Shown: positions 10,576 to 19,498 of the stretch, piece after piece
Numbering within the stretch: the first letter of the stretch is position 1
How the letters are laid out: each line of letters opens with the position of its first letter
NCBI GenBank assembly: GCA_963682055.1
Contig: OY821746.1
Coordinates: forward strand, 26,230,481-26,294,480
Reading direction: 5' to 3'
Origin: Primula veris
Lineage: Eukaryota > Streptophyta > Magnoliopsida > Ericales > Primulaceae
DNA: 64,000 nucleotides
The notes under the pieces: generated by a model
What the model was told of the DNA's origin: nothing
Database searches by the model: none
What the model saw: only the letters and a program-made list of their open reading frames with translations
Program-made: the position numbers and the translations under genes

Positions 10576-11416
10576 TTCAGGCGACATATTGTCAAACTGG
10601 TCACGTATGTGGACCACATTATGTCCGTAGACATATGGCGTAAGGTTAGTTTGCCGCCACATCTTCCATCTGTAATATACAAACAAAAACCGATAAACAA
10701 TAAATATAACCGGCAGCTAAGTAAATGATAGATGACACAATAATATAAAAAAGCAAATCCAATTCAAAAACTAAATAAATATCATACCTGTAACCGAGGG
10801 GGAACCTAGGCAAGCCCTCCGGTGGCTCGACATCTTCCGGCAGCTCTTCACACGGTCTAACCGGCAGTAGTCTGGTAATCGCCCACATATCCAGAAACAT
10901 CACCGCCCCGCTTACTCCGGTTGTCTTACAACGTACCACCCTGCATAGATTAGCCTCTAACCAGGCCAGAAGAGCTGATTCCCAACTATACTCAGCACAT
11001 GTGTCAAAATCCTCCAGAAATGGCAGAGGCCAGAGTGGAATCTGATCACTGCTCTTATCCGAAAACACATGTGCAGCCAGTAATAATAGCATGGCAGCCC
11101 TAGACTGATATAGTAAACGCTCCTCACTAGGGTTGGGGGGTAATTCACTGAAGGTCTGTAACATCCAATCAAGTCTAACTGTCAGACAGTTTTGATCGAC
11201 TTGATTTTCAGCCGGCCTAACACCCAACAAACTCTCCATCATAGCCAACCTGCTCGCCTTCGTGTCATTCCGCTCCGACCGGGTCACAGCAAGACCATCC
11301 ACCCTCAGACCAAGCATAATCTCTACATCCTGTAAAGATATCCCCAACTCTCCCCCGACAAAATGGAACGTGTGCGACTCATCACGCCACCTATCAACTA
11401 AGGCTGTAATCAACCC

Positions 11417-11419
11417 TCA
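11417..11419 (-). other. Premature TGA stop in the MULE PMD gene
   Basis: The frames on either side (11647-11420 and 11416-10788) are in the same phase and together read ...GNYTVD-stop-GLITALVDRW. Family members have a sense codon here, commonly H, R or W as far as I recall. CGA to TGA or TGG to TGA would each be a single transition. Confidence 0.85.
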
Positions 11420-11689
11420 GTCTACGGTATAATTACCTATACTGTAAATACCGTAAAAACCAGCCCTAATGATATTTTGAACTACCCTTTCAGGCGTCGG
11501 TATCTGCCAACTATAATTATAAACCCTAATCTTATTGGCATCTCCTCTACCCGCTTCTCTGCCAGCATCCCAAGTCTGATTAGAAATGTGACCAGTCTGT
11601 CGTAAAATACCCAACCTCCCTTTAATATGTGGACCTGGGTCTGCCATCCTAACTATGATAACCAAATATAACTCAATTAATGATAACCA

Positions 11690-12610
11690 AAAAATGATAA
11701 CATAACCAATTAATGATAACCAAACAATGATAACTCAATGATAACCAATTAATGATAACCAAACAATGATAACTCAATTATAACCAATTAATGATAACAA
11801 AACAATGATAACTCAATTATAACCAATTAATGATAACAAAACAATGATAACCAAACACACATTTTTTCATAAACCAAACAATAATAATTCAATTTTTTAA
11901 CCATAACCAAACACACATTTTTTCATAAACCAAACAATAATAATTCAATTTTTTAATGATAACCAAACACACATTTTTTCATAAACCAAACAATAATAAT
12001 TCAATTTTTTAACCATAACCAAACACACATTTTTTCATAAACCAAACAATAATAATTCAATTTTTTAATGATAACCAAACACACATTTTTTCATAAACCA
12101 AACAATCATAATTCAATTTTTTAACCATAACCAAACACACATTTTTTCATAAACCAAACAATAATAATTCAATTTTTTAATGATAACCAAACACACATTT
12201 TTTCATAAACCAAACAATAATAATTCAATTTTTTAATGATAACCAAACACACATTTTTTCATAAACCAAACAATAATAATTCAATTTTTTAATGATAACC
12301 AAACACACATTTTTTCATAAACCAAACAATAATAATTCACTTTTTTAATGATAACCAAACACACATTTTTTCATAAACCAAACAATAATAATTCAATTTT
12401 TTAATGATAACCAAACACACATTTTTTCATAAACCAAACAATAATAATTCAATTTTTTAATCATAACCAAACACACATTTAATCATAAACTAAACAATAA
12501 TAATTCAATTTTTTAATCATAACCAAACACATTTAATCATAACCAAACACATTTAATCATAAACCAAACAATAATAACTCAATTTTTTAATTATAACCAA
12601 ACACATTATC
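11690..12610. repeat. Minisatellites upstream of the MULE PMD gene, main period 56 bp
   Basis: From 11690 to 11848, shorter units of the form aacaatgataactcaatta. From 11849 to about 12520, twelve copies with exact 56-bp spacing (starts 11849, 11905, 11961, 12017 and so on), each containing aaccaaacacacatttttt and aacaataataattcaattt; they fade into degenerate copies. No spacers, so not a CRISPR array. The array occupies the 5' flank of the PMD gene. Confidence 0.95.
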
Positions 12611-13098
12611 AACAATTCAAATTAACCAAACAAAATAAAGAAACATGCAAAAATGGGACAAATATCAACAATTATTAAAATTTCTATAATTAATATAAAC
12701 AAACAACAAACAATTATATATAGCTAAGTGAATAATCAATTTGCATATTTTATATATTTTTTCCTATTTTACAAATTGAAATTACACAATATAAATAATA
12801 AATTAGAGAATAAAAGATATACCCTTGAATTATGGATAAATTTGATTGATGATTTGGGGTTTTTTTGTTAATTAATTTGATAGGTAATGTGTTTGATTGA
12901 TTTGGGTGGTTTTTTGGGATGAAAATTGGGGGTTTTTGAGAGAAAGAGAGAGAATGTAGTATAAAAAATGTTTTTTTTTTAAAAAAAACGTAAGTTTCTG
13001 TTTTTCAGGGACCTTCTGTGTAATTTTGGCGCAGGGACTGACTGTGTAATTCTGAAAATCAGGGACTGACTGTGTAATTTACAGACATTTGCTGCAAA
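12611..13098. other. Right-hand non-coding region of the MULE
   Basis: AT-rich spacer ending in short repeats of the form ggactgactgtgtaatt (about 13010-13080), which lead into the terminal palindromes. No gene seen. Confidence 0.6.
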
Positions 13099-13246
13099 CC
13101 GTAGATTAAATCTACGGTCTGCATTGATTCAATGCAAACCGTAGATTTAATCTACGGTTTGCAGCAAATGTCTGTAAACCGTAGATTAAATCTACGGTCT
13201 GTGTTGAATCAATACAGACCGTAGATTTAATCTACGGTCTGAGAGT
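13083..13246. repeat. Right subterminal palindromes of the MULE
   Basis: Four copies of CCGTAGATT(A/T)AATCTACGG at 13099-13117, 13139-13157, 13179-13197 and 13219-13237, spaced exactly 40 bp apart. The spacers are also inverted repeats (for example gcattgattcaatgc). A larger inverted repeat runs from about 13083 to 13177. The last copy with its flank matches the left end in inverted orientation. Confidence 0.9.
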
Positions 13247-13313
13247 ATTTTCAGACTTTTTGAAGTTTAAAAAGTCACCCTCTATAAAATACTCCAACAC
13301 ATGGAGAAATGGA

Positions 13314-13949
13314 GGATATTAACTTATTAATCTTTCTTGAGTAAATATATAAACATATATGTATATATATAACAAGCTATTGTATTCAAATACAGGAATA
13401 AATTCTTTCCATATTTTGGAGTATTATTTTTACACAACAAGCTACGATTTGATTTTACCCCAATTAAAATTAATGATCATTCACCATATATGTTTGGTTC
13501 ACAACCCGTTTGTATAAAAAAATGTCAAATAGATAAAAAAATATATTAAATTTTGATTAATATTTAGGTTTAGGGTAGGCGGCCTATATGGTTCTATATT
13601 TTTATTTGGGGTTTTAGTGTGTTTGTACAATTTGTTTTTAATTTATTAAATTCTAATTTGTTGAAAATAGAAAAAATAAATTAGTTATTGAAAAATATAA
13701 TCTAATCATTCATTTTCTAATATAACGGTAGTTAATATAACTATATCATAAACAGTCAAATAAACTGACCGTTCCAGGTACACACCCCACCCCCTGACAA
13801 TTAAGTTCTCTCCAAATGTGAAAATGATACTCTGTATTTGTCTGAATACATCAAAACATACAAGTAAATAGTACCGGAGGCAAATTAAATTTCAGTGTCA
13901 CCATGTAAGAACCATATCACTATATAAACTATAATTGCAAGTCTACAAA
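13314..13949 (+). other. Intergenic region and presumed PMEI promoter
   Basis: AT-rich sequence with no other gene. A TATA-type motif, ctatataaac, lies at about 13920-13929, roughly 25 bases before the PMEI start codon. Further elements are not distinguishable by eye. Confidence 0.4.
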
Positions 13950-14468
13950 ATGGCCTCTTCCCTTTTATCCCTAGTACTGGTGTCTTTACTGATCACAAAC
14001 CTCTCTGCAAGTTGTAACGTAATCACCAAAGTTTGCTCAGAGACCCAAAACCAACCCCTTTGCTATAAAACCCTAAAATCCGATCCTCGTTCAGCCAAAG
14101 CTAATCTCAAGGGCATCGGTTATATCTCTATCGGAATATCAAAAAAACACGCTAAATAAACATGCAAGTATGTTGTATCTCTGTCCAAACAAGCTACGGA
14201 CCCTAGGCGAAAAGACCAATACGATACTTGTGTGGAGAATTACGAGGATGCTATCGACTTGCTTAATGAAGCTAAAAAGGCTTTAAGGAAAGATGACATC
14301 TCAAGCTTTAGGACTTATGCCTCGGCCGCGTTTGATGGGCCTGTCACTTGGGAAGATAGCTTTGAAGACTCGCCAGCACCAAAACAGCTTCAGAAAGCAA
14401 ATACGAAGTCACAAGATCTTATTGGCATTGTTTTGGCTGTTGGAGCTATACTGGATGGAAAGCAATGA
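13950..14468 (+). pseudogene. Plant invertase/pectin methylesterase inhibitor (PMEI) with one in-frame stop
   Basis: The ATG at 13950 begins a hydrophobic secretion signal (MASSLLSLVLVSLLI), then SCNVITKVC and QPLCYKTLKSDPRS, the first conserved cysteine pair of PMEI domains. TAA at 14157-14159 interrupts the frame. The same frame continues as SLSKQATDPRRKDQYDTC and ENYEDAIDLLNEAKKAL, then the last helix, to the TGA at 14466-14468. Total length, about 172 codons, is normal for the family. PMEI proteins are secreted four-helix bundles that inhibit pectin methylesterase or invertase in the cell wall. With the stop, only the first part with the first cysteine pair would be made, so this is probably a pseudogene unless the stop is a sequencing error. 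Confidence 0.85.
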
Positions 14469-14544
14469 AACTACTTCTCTTTGTTGTTATCGTTTTCGAT
14501 TATTTTCTCAGCTTTTGTTATGAATTGCGGATAGCTTCTGCTTG

Positions 14545-15310
14545 ATTCTGGTGAAATTGATAACTAAACATTAAAAAAAAAGGATGGCTTCCGTTCTTGG
14601 TCTATTGTTATATTAAGCACAAAAAGAAGTTTGGTCTCATACCCTTAAAGCTTCGGCCTTTTCAGGTAAAAACAAACCCAGAAAACTTTATTTTAAGCGG
14701 ATCAGTCAAATGTAGTTTCAACATTCAAGAATCAACGTAAAGAAACTCAAAGTTTAGAATTGCTACAACCAAACAAGGCCCCTAAATTCAGCAAGCTTTC
14801 AACTTATGAACCATGTCTCACTTCTCGGCAAATTCATTTGATGAAAATTAAAGGCTTGATTCAATTCTATCGAAACCACTCAACCTTTATAGAGATAAAC
14901 CATGTTAAGGATAGGCATATTTTACTGGTGAAATTGAGAACTAAACATATATAAAAAGAAAGGAGACGGGCACATTTGAAGTCTCATCCGACATTAAATT
15001 GTAAACTGAATTTTTGAGTTGAGAAAAATGTTGGTCTCAGATCCCTTAATGCTTCTACCTATTAAAAAATATCTACTTTTAAGATGATCAGCTAAATGCA
15101 GTTCAACATTCAAGCAAAAACGTAAGGAAACTCCCAACTTAAAAGCGACAACCAAACAAAGCCCCTGGATTTAGCAAGCTTTCAACTTTAAAGTTATAAA
15201 CTATGCCGCAGTTCTCGGCCAACTCATTTACTGAAAAATACAGGCTTCAGTTCTATTAAAACCACTCAACCTTTGTAGAGATATACCATATTCAGGATAT
15301 GTGTACATAG
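14545..15310. repeat. Tandem duplication of about 380 bp after the PMEI gene
   Basis: Two imperfect copies, about 14545-14925 and 14926-15310. Both carry ctggtgaaattga, ttggtctca, gtttcaacattcaag-like and aaccactcaacctttatag-like strings in the same order. Non-coding; possibly derived from a transposable element. Confidence 0.7.
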
Positions 15311-15697
15311 TAGGGGATATGAATATTTTATTCAATCTAGAAATCACCGAAGCAAGCGAAAGATCTAAAGCTGCAGTGAATTTTCTATTGGTTCTTTCAG
15401 TTTCAATCTTTTGCTTTCTTTTCCGGAGGGGTTAAGAATTATTGAAGGAGCATCAACGAACAAACTCCCAACTTCTATCTAAAAACCACAAATAGCTAAG
15501 CAATTTCTAAAAAATAAAACCAATAATTCTTAGCAAACAGACCATACCACATGTAAAAAAAGATAAAAGCATATCATAAACTTGATTATTAGTTTCCAAA
15601 GATTCAAGTACACATTAAAATTCAAGGTACATAACATCCAAATGAAACAGTGAGATTACTTGAAAAGCTCCAGATGTATAACATTACACTTTTCGCT
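15311..15697. other. Non-coding, 3' flank of the Dabb gene
   Basis: AT-rich sequence that probably includes the 3' untranslated region of the minus-strand Dabb gene. Nothing else recognised. Confidence 0.4.
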
Positions 15698-17669
15698 TCA
15701 GAGCTGCACTTGTTCGGGTTTGTAGTCGATTACGACAACTTTTTCCAAGGCGGGGATGAAAATATTAGCAAACTCAACATGTACAGGATGGGAAATGTAC
15801 TCTGCAATGCCTTCCACGGTCTCAAAGGTGGACTCAAAAACGTGAGTGAAACCTTGGTGCAAGTTTTCAATGCTTACGTCTTTTCCCCTGCGAAGAAAGG
15901 ATTGTTTAAAGCAATACAATATCATGCTAAAAAAACAGGTGTTCTAGTATTGCAGCAAATGAAGTTCAGAACTGAATCATTTCATGTGAAACTTGAAAGT
16001 AATATCTACTTCTCAGTCAAAGTTATCATGTGCCTAGTCTAAACTTGTTACAATGGGTTTGTTTGGTCGCAGCTTTTAAGCAATTCAGTTACATCTTTTG
16101 AGGTCCAGAAAAATATGATTTTTCATCTTTCTAAACGGCATCCAGACTTTTCAGCTAAAAGACGTAGGGAATCTTATTTTTTGAGCTAGTCAAGCAACTG
16201 CAATCCAGCTTTAAGACTCGCCCTTTAATCCAAAAACAAAGAAAAATCGTCACTTTATGTTCCTCTTGGCTGAAAATACACGCTATTCAACATTCACTCT
16301 ACATTACACAATTTATAGGCAAAATACTGCCTTTAAGTTGACCTTTAAGCTGCAACCTTTACCTGGTTGGCTAGTTGGCTGGTTGCTTTGGTTCTACCTA
16401 ATAAGCTCAAGCTTGATGACTTTTTTTGTCTATAAGATGTAATACATTTGGTGTTTAGCGTAAAAGCGGGTTTTTTAAAATACTACATTAAAAAGTGCCC
16501 TTCGTAGTAAAAAAAACTCGATTTAAAGCTTAAAAAATAACTTAAAAGCTCGCTTTTCCGCTTCTGGGCAAGCTATTAGTATAGCTCTTGCAAAAACGCT
16601 TCAGTTAAGATTTCGCTTTTTAAGACAATACTCTATTTTCCTCTAAATGTTACAAGTTTTAAAAGTGGTAGAACCCTTTTCTTGCCCATGAATTTCAGAT
16701 AATCAACCACATCATAATCCTAATCAAATCCAAAGTTAATAGAAGGAACAGGTGATGATCTACAATTACTACAAATGATTACAAAAGGTTTGTTTGATTA
16801 CAGCTTTTAAGCAAATCAGTTATATCTTTTCAGATTAAGAAAAATCTGTGTTCATACTTCATCTTGCTATCGGCACCTAGCCTTTTCAGCTAAAAGACAC
16901 AAAAAGTCTTAAGAGCTAGTCAAGCAACTGAAATCCAGCTTTCAAGACTCAGCCTTTAATCCAAAACCAAAGAAAAACCGCCACTTTATGTTCCTTTTGG
17001 CTGAAAATACACACAATTCACTCTACATTACACAATTTATAGGCAATATAATGCCTTTTAAGTTGACCTTTAAGCTGCAACCTTTACCTGTTTGCTTTGG
17101 TTCTACCTAATAAGCTCAAGCTTGTTGCCTTTTTTTTTTTCATAAGATGTAGTCGTACATTTGGTCGACCAGCGTAAAAGCGGGGTTTTTTCTGGGTGTT
17201 TTTTTTCCTTCAAATGTTAAAAGTTTTAAAACTTGTAGAACCCTTTTCTTGCCCATCAATTTCAGATAATTAACCTCATCATAAATCTAACTCTGTTTTA
17301 AATAGCGCGCTTCGTAGTAAAAAAAAAAAAAAAAGCTTGATTCAAAGCTCGATAAAAAGCAAAAAAAAGCTCAACTTTCCGCCTTCAGCTCTAAAAAATA
17401 CACTATAGCTAAGATTTTGGTTATTAAAAGATGAATCCAAATAAAATCCGAAGTGAATAGAAGGAACAGGTGATGATATATAATTACTACTATAAATGAT
17501 TACTAAATATAATATAGTACCAGTGAAAGGCTTTCATGGGATGGATTTGATGAACAAGGTTGGCATATCCCTTGATGAGGTCATCAATTTGGTGAGCTGG
17601 CACTTCATCTTTGAACTTTGCTAACAATATATGCTTTACCACTCCACCTCTCCTCCCTTCTTCCTCCAT
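15698..17669 (-). CDS. HS1: Stress-responsive A/B-barrel (Dabb) protein, HS1-like, two exons
   Basis: Exon 1 is 17669-17521 (ATG in a CT-rich leader); exon 2 is 15887-15698 (TGA). The 1,633-bp intron has GT-AG ends and the joined TG|G codon gives W50. The 112-residue product covers a complete Dabb domain: VKHILLAKFKDE, GYANLV, PMKAFHWGKDVSIENLHQG, HVFESTFE, EYISHPVHVEFA and EKVVVIDYKP. This is very close to the Arabidopsis boiling-stable protein HS1, a small dimeric cytosolic protein reported to have antimicrobial activity. No frame damage. The symbol is by similarity. A long open frame on the plus strand over exon 2 (15650-16042) is only a shadow. Confidence 0.9.
16056..17505. repeat. Tandem duplication of about 735 bp in the Dabb intron
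   Basis: Copy 1 is about 16056-16787 and copy 2 about 16788-17505. Both start with a gtttgtttgg-like string followed by cagcttttaagcaa, and both end near gaaggaacaggtgatgat. Copies differ by many substitutions and small indels. Copy 2 runs to within a few bases of the exon 1 donor, so the duplication roughly doubled the intron. Confidence 0.85.
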
Positions 17670-17971
17670 TCTCTCTCTCTCTCTCCCTCTCTCTCTCTTA
17701 GTTGTTGTGATATATCTGTCTTTGTCCGAACTATGTAGGAAAGAACGATGTAACGTACTATTTATATTATAATTATACATATTTTCTATATTTTTATTGT
17801 ATTACGTGCCCCACACACACAACATGTGGAACACGATTACTAGTATATCTATACGTATGTAAGGAGATAGGTAAGAAGTTTGGTGGCACAAATGTATATA
17901 GTTAGAGCCCAAACTTTTTATATTTCGACCACTATGAGTGTGACAACAAGTGTGGAAATAGTGTAAATATC
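17670..17971 (-). promoter_or_regulatory. Leader and presumed promoter of the Dabb gene
   Basis: A CT-rich microsatellite (17670-17700; GA-rich on the coding strand) lies directly upstream of the start codon, with AT-rich sequence beyond. No firm TATA box was chosen. Confidence 0.35.
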
Positions 17972-17976
17972 ATTAA

Positions 17977-18226
17977 TGTTGTGATACATTGTATGTGTTT
18001 GTCCATATTCATGTATCGGTTACATACATTATGTATAACCTTTGAGTTTGTGACTTATGGCTTTTTAGCTTCTCTCTTGTACACGTATCTTGTTCCACCC
18101 CTCCACTATATAAAGGGGTTGGAGTTTCATAGTTGAACACATATTCATACTTGAATAAGACGACTTTACTCTCTCTCCATATATATCTTACTTTGTCGAT
18201 ACTTTGCTAATAGTTGCTACACAACA
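17977..18226 (+). repeat. 5' LTR of the first copia element
   Basis: 250 bp, with a TATA-like cactatataaaggggttgg near 18103. It is followed by cgttatcggcactttgc at the usual primer-binding position. Confidence 0.9.
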
Positions 18227-19498
18227 CGTTATCGGCACTTTGCTTAACGACGGAATAAAGAAATAGCTAGATAGTTTCATTAGAAGTAAGTATACGGATC
18301 TATTTATTCCTCGACGAGTTAGTAAGAGGGTTTATTGGGTTGCTAGATCACATATCGATCATCCTTTTTGCATTTCCGAATTAAGGTACACAATTTCTAC
18401 TTGTAATAAAACGTAGAAATTGCATGATTAATCAAGAATAGAACCGGAAATCTCATGTTTAAGATTTATATCACATGATGGATGTTTTTTTTTGATGAAA
18501 AATTGCTATTGGAACCCATGTATGTCACTTATAAAACGAGTTATAACTTGTATAGTTAGACATAATAAACTGCCGGACCTAAATTGTCATTTTTAAAACA
18601 TTGGAGGACTAATCTGTGACTAACTGATATTTTAGGGTCTCTCTATAAAGCTCCTGAAACTATAGGACCAGAGCTGTAATTACCCTTAAAATGCATATAG
18701 TTTCCTGTATTTACACTCGTAGTCCCTGTAGATACTCCTTATACACAGAATAGTATATATGTATGAGTTTATCTAATGTTTTAGTCCGAAAATACTTATT
18801 TACATGCAAATGATCTAAGATTTAATTGCTACAACTTCTAAAATTTGTAGAAATCTTGTAGAAAATACCTATTGCATGATAATATTAATTGCTTGTGTGA
18901 CATAAACTAAATTTAGCCTCTTAGCATGCCACCATTTATTGCCTATGAATTGATATAACATATGCGATGTATTAATTACCCATAGAAAATGGCAAAAGTC
19001 ACACTTTAGTGTTGAATTAGATAATAACTCATATGGTTTAATATTACTACTCCATGTTAGGACTAGTTTACATGAGTATGGCATGCCTTTATGTTACGAT
19101 ATTGTTGAATTCTATTTTATCTTGTCACATAAAAGCTCGTAGACATTTATATGTTACGTGAGCTTATAAATTGCCTCGAATTTGAACATTTTACAATGTA
19201 TCTCTTTTGAGTAGAAATTTTCCTCAAGCTTAGACATTTAGATGTAGCTTTTGAGTTGAAAATTTGCGAAATCCGGTATATGTATTCACACTATGGACCT
19301 CTGAAGGGGACATAAGTCGATTATGAATCCCCTGCCTATCATTTGATAGAGTAACCTTGGCAAGCGATCTCTTTACCGCATGATATGCGAAAGTGACATC
19401 GCTAAGACTGTTATCCCCGTCGTTATGGGGAGATTTGCACATTACCGTTGATAAGGAACGACGTGAAATAACCCACTCAGTCTTAGCTTGATCCCCAA
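18227..19498 (+). other. Decayed internal copia DNA left of the foldback element
   Basis: No recognisable gag, protease or integrase remains. Short minus-strand open frames near 18869-19084 and 19230-19442 have no identifiable domain. Confidence 0.5.

Larger units (their letters stand above)
9315..11647 (-). pseudogene. Transposon-borne plant mobile domain (PMD) gene, four exons, two nonsense codons
   Basis: Exons on the minus strand: 11647-10788, 10669-10573, 10436-10008 and 9911-9315, with GT-AG introns of 118, 136 and 96 bp and matching phases. Together they give about 660 codons. The start MADPGPHIKGRL and blocks such as ITALVDRWRDESHTFHF, ALLAWLEANLCR and IVWQPYGDL identify the PMD (aminotransferase-like) family. 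The C-terminal exon is low complexity: a nine-residue Asp run and Ser/Arg/His-rich sequence. The frame is broken by TGA at 11417-11419 (after GNYTVD, before GLITAL) and by TAG at 10573-10575, at the end of exon 2 (MSPE stop, then IVWQPY). Each could come from one base change. PMD proteins MAIN and MAIL1 of Arabidopsis are nuclear and involved in silencing transposons; the role of transposon-borne copies is unknown. Confidence 0.85.
4545..13282. mobile_element. Complete 8.7-kb Mutator-like element with transposase-OTU and PMD genes
   Basis: Both ends are fixed by a perfect 9-bp target duplication, TATAAAATA, at 4536-4544 and 13283-13291. Terminal inverted bases are short (GAGGTGAGC at the left; GAGGGTGAC reading inward from the right), followed by a perfect 31-bp subterminal inverted repeat (4581-4611 and 13216-13246). 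Contents, both genes on the minus strand: a transposase-OTU gene (5359-8055) and, upstream of it in transcription order, a four-exon PMD gene (9315-11647, with two stops). Repeats inside: end palindromes, a 177-bp repeat, a telomere-like array and a 56-bp minisatellite. With an intact transposase frame and defined ends, the copy may still be autonomous. Confidence 0.95.

Noticed and set aside
11849..12520. Regular 56-bp repeats resembling a CRISPR array
   Set aside because: Pure tandem repeat with no unique spacers, in plant nuclear DNA.
15650..16042. 130-codon plus-strand open frame
   Set aside because: Shadow of Dabb exon 2 on the opposite strand; no domain of its own.
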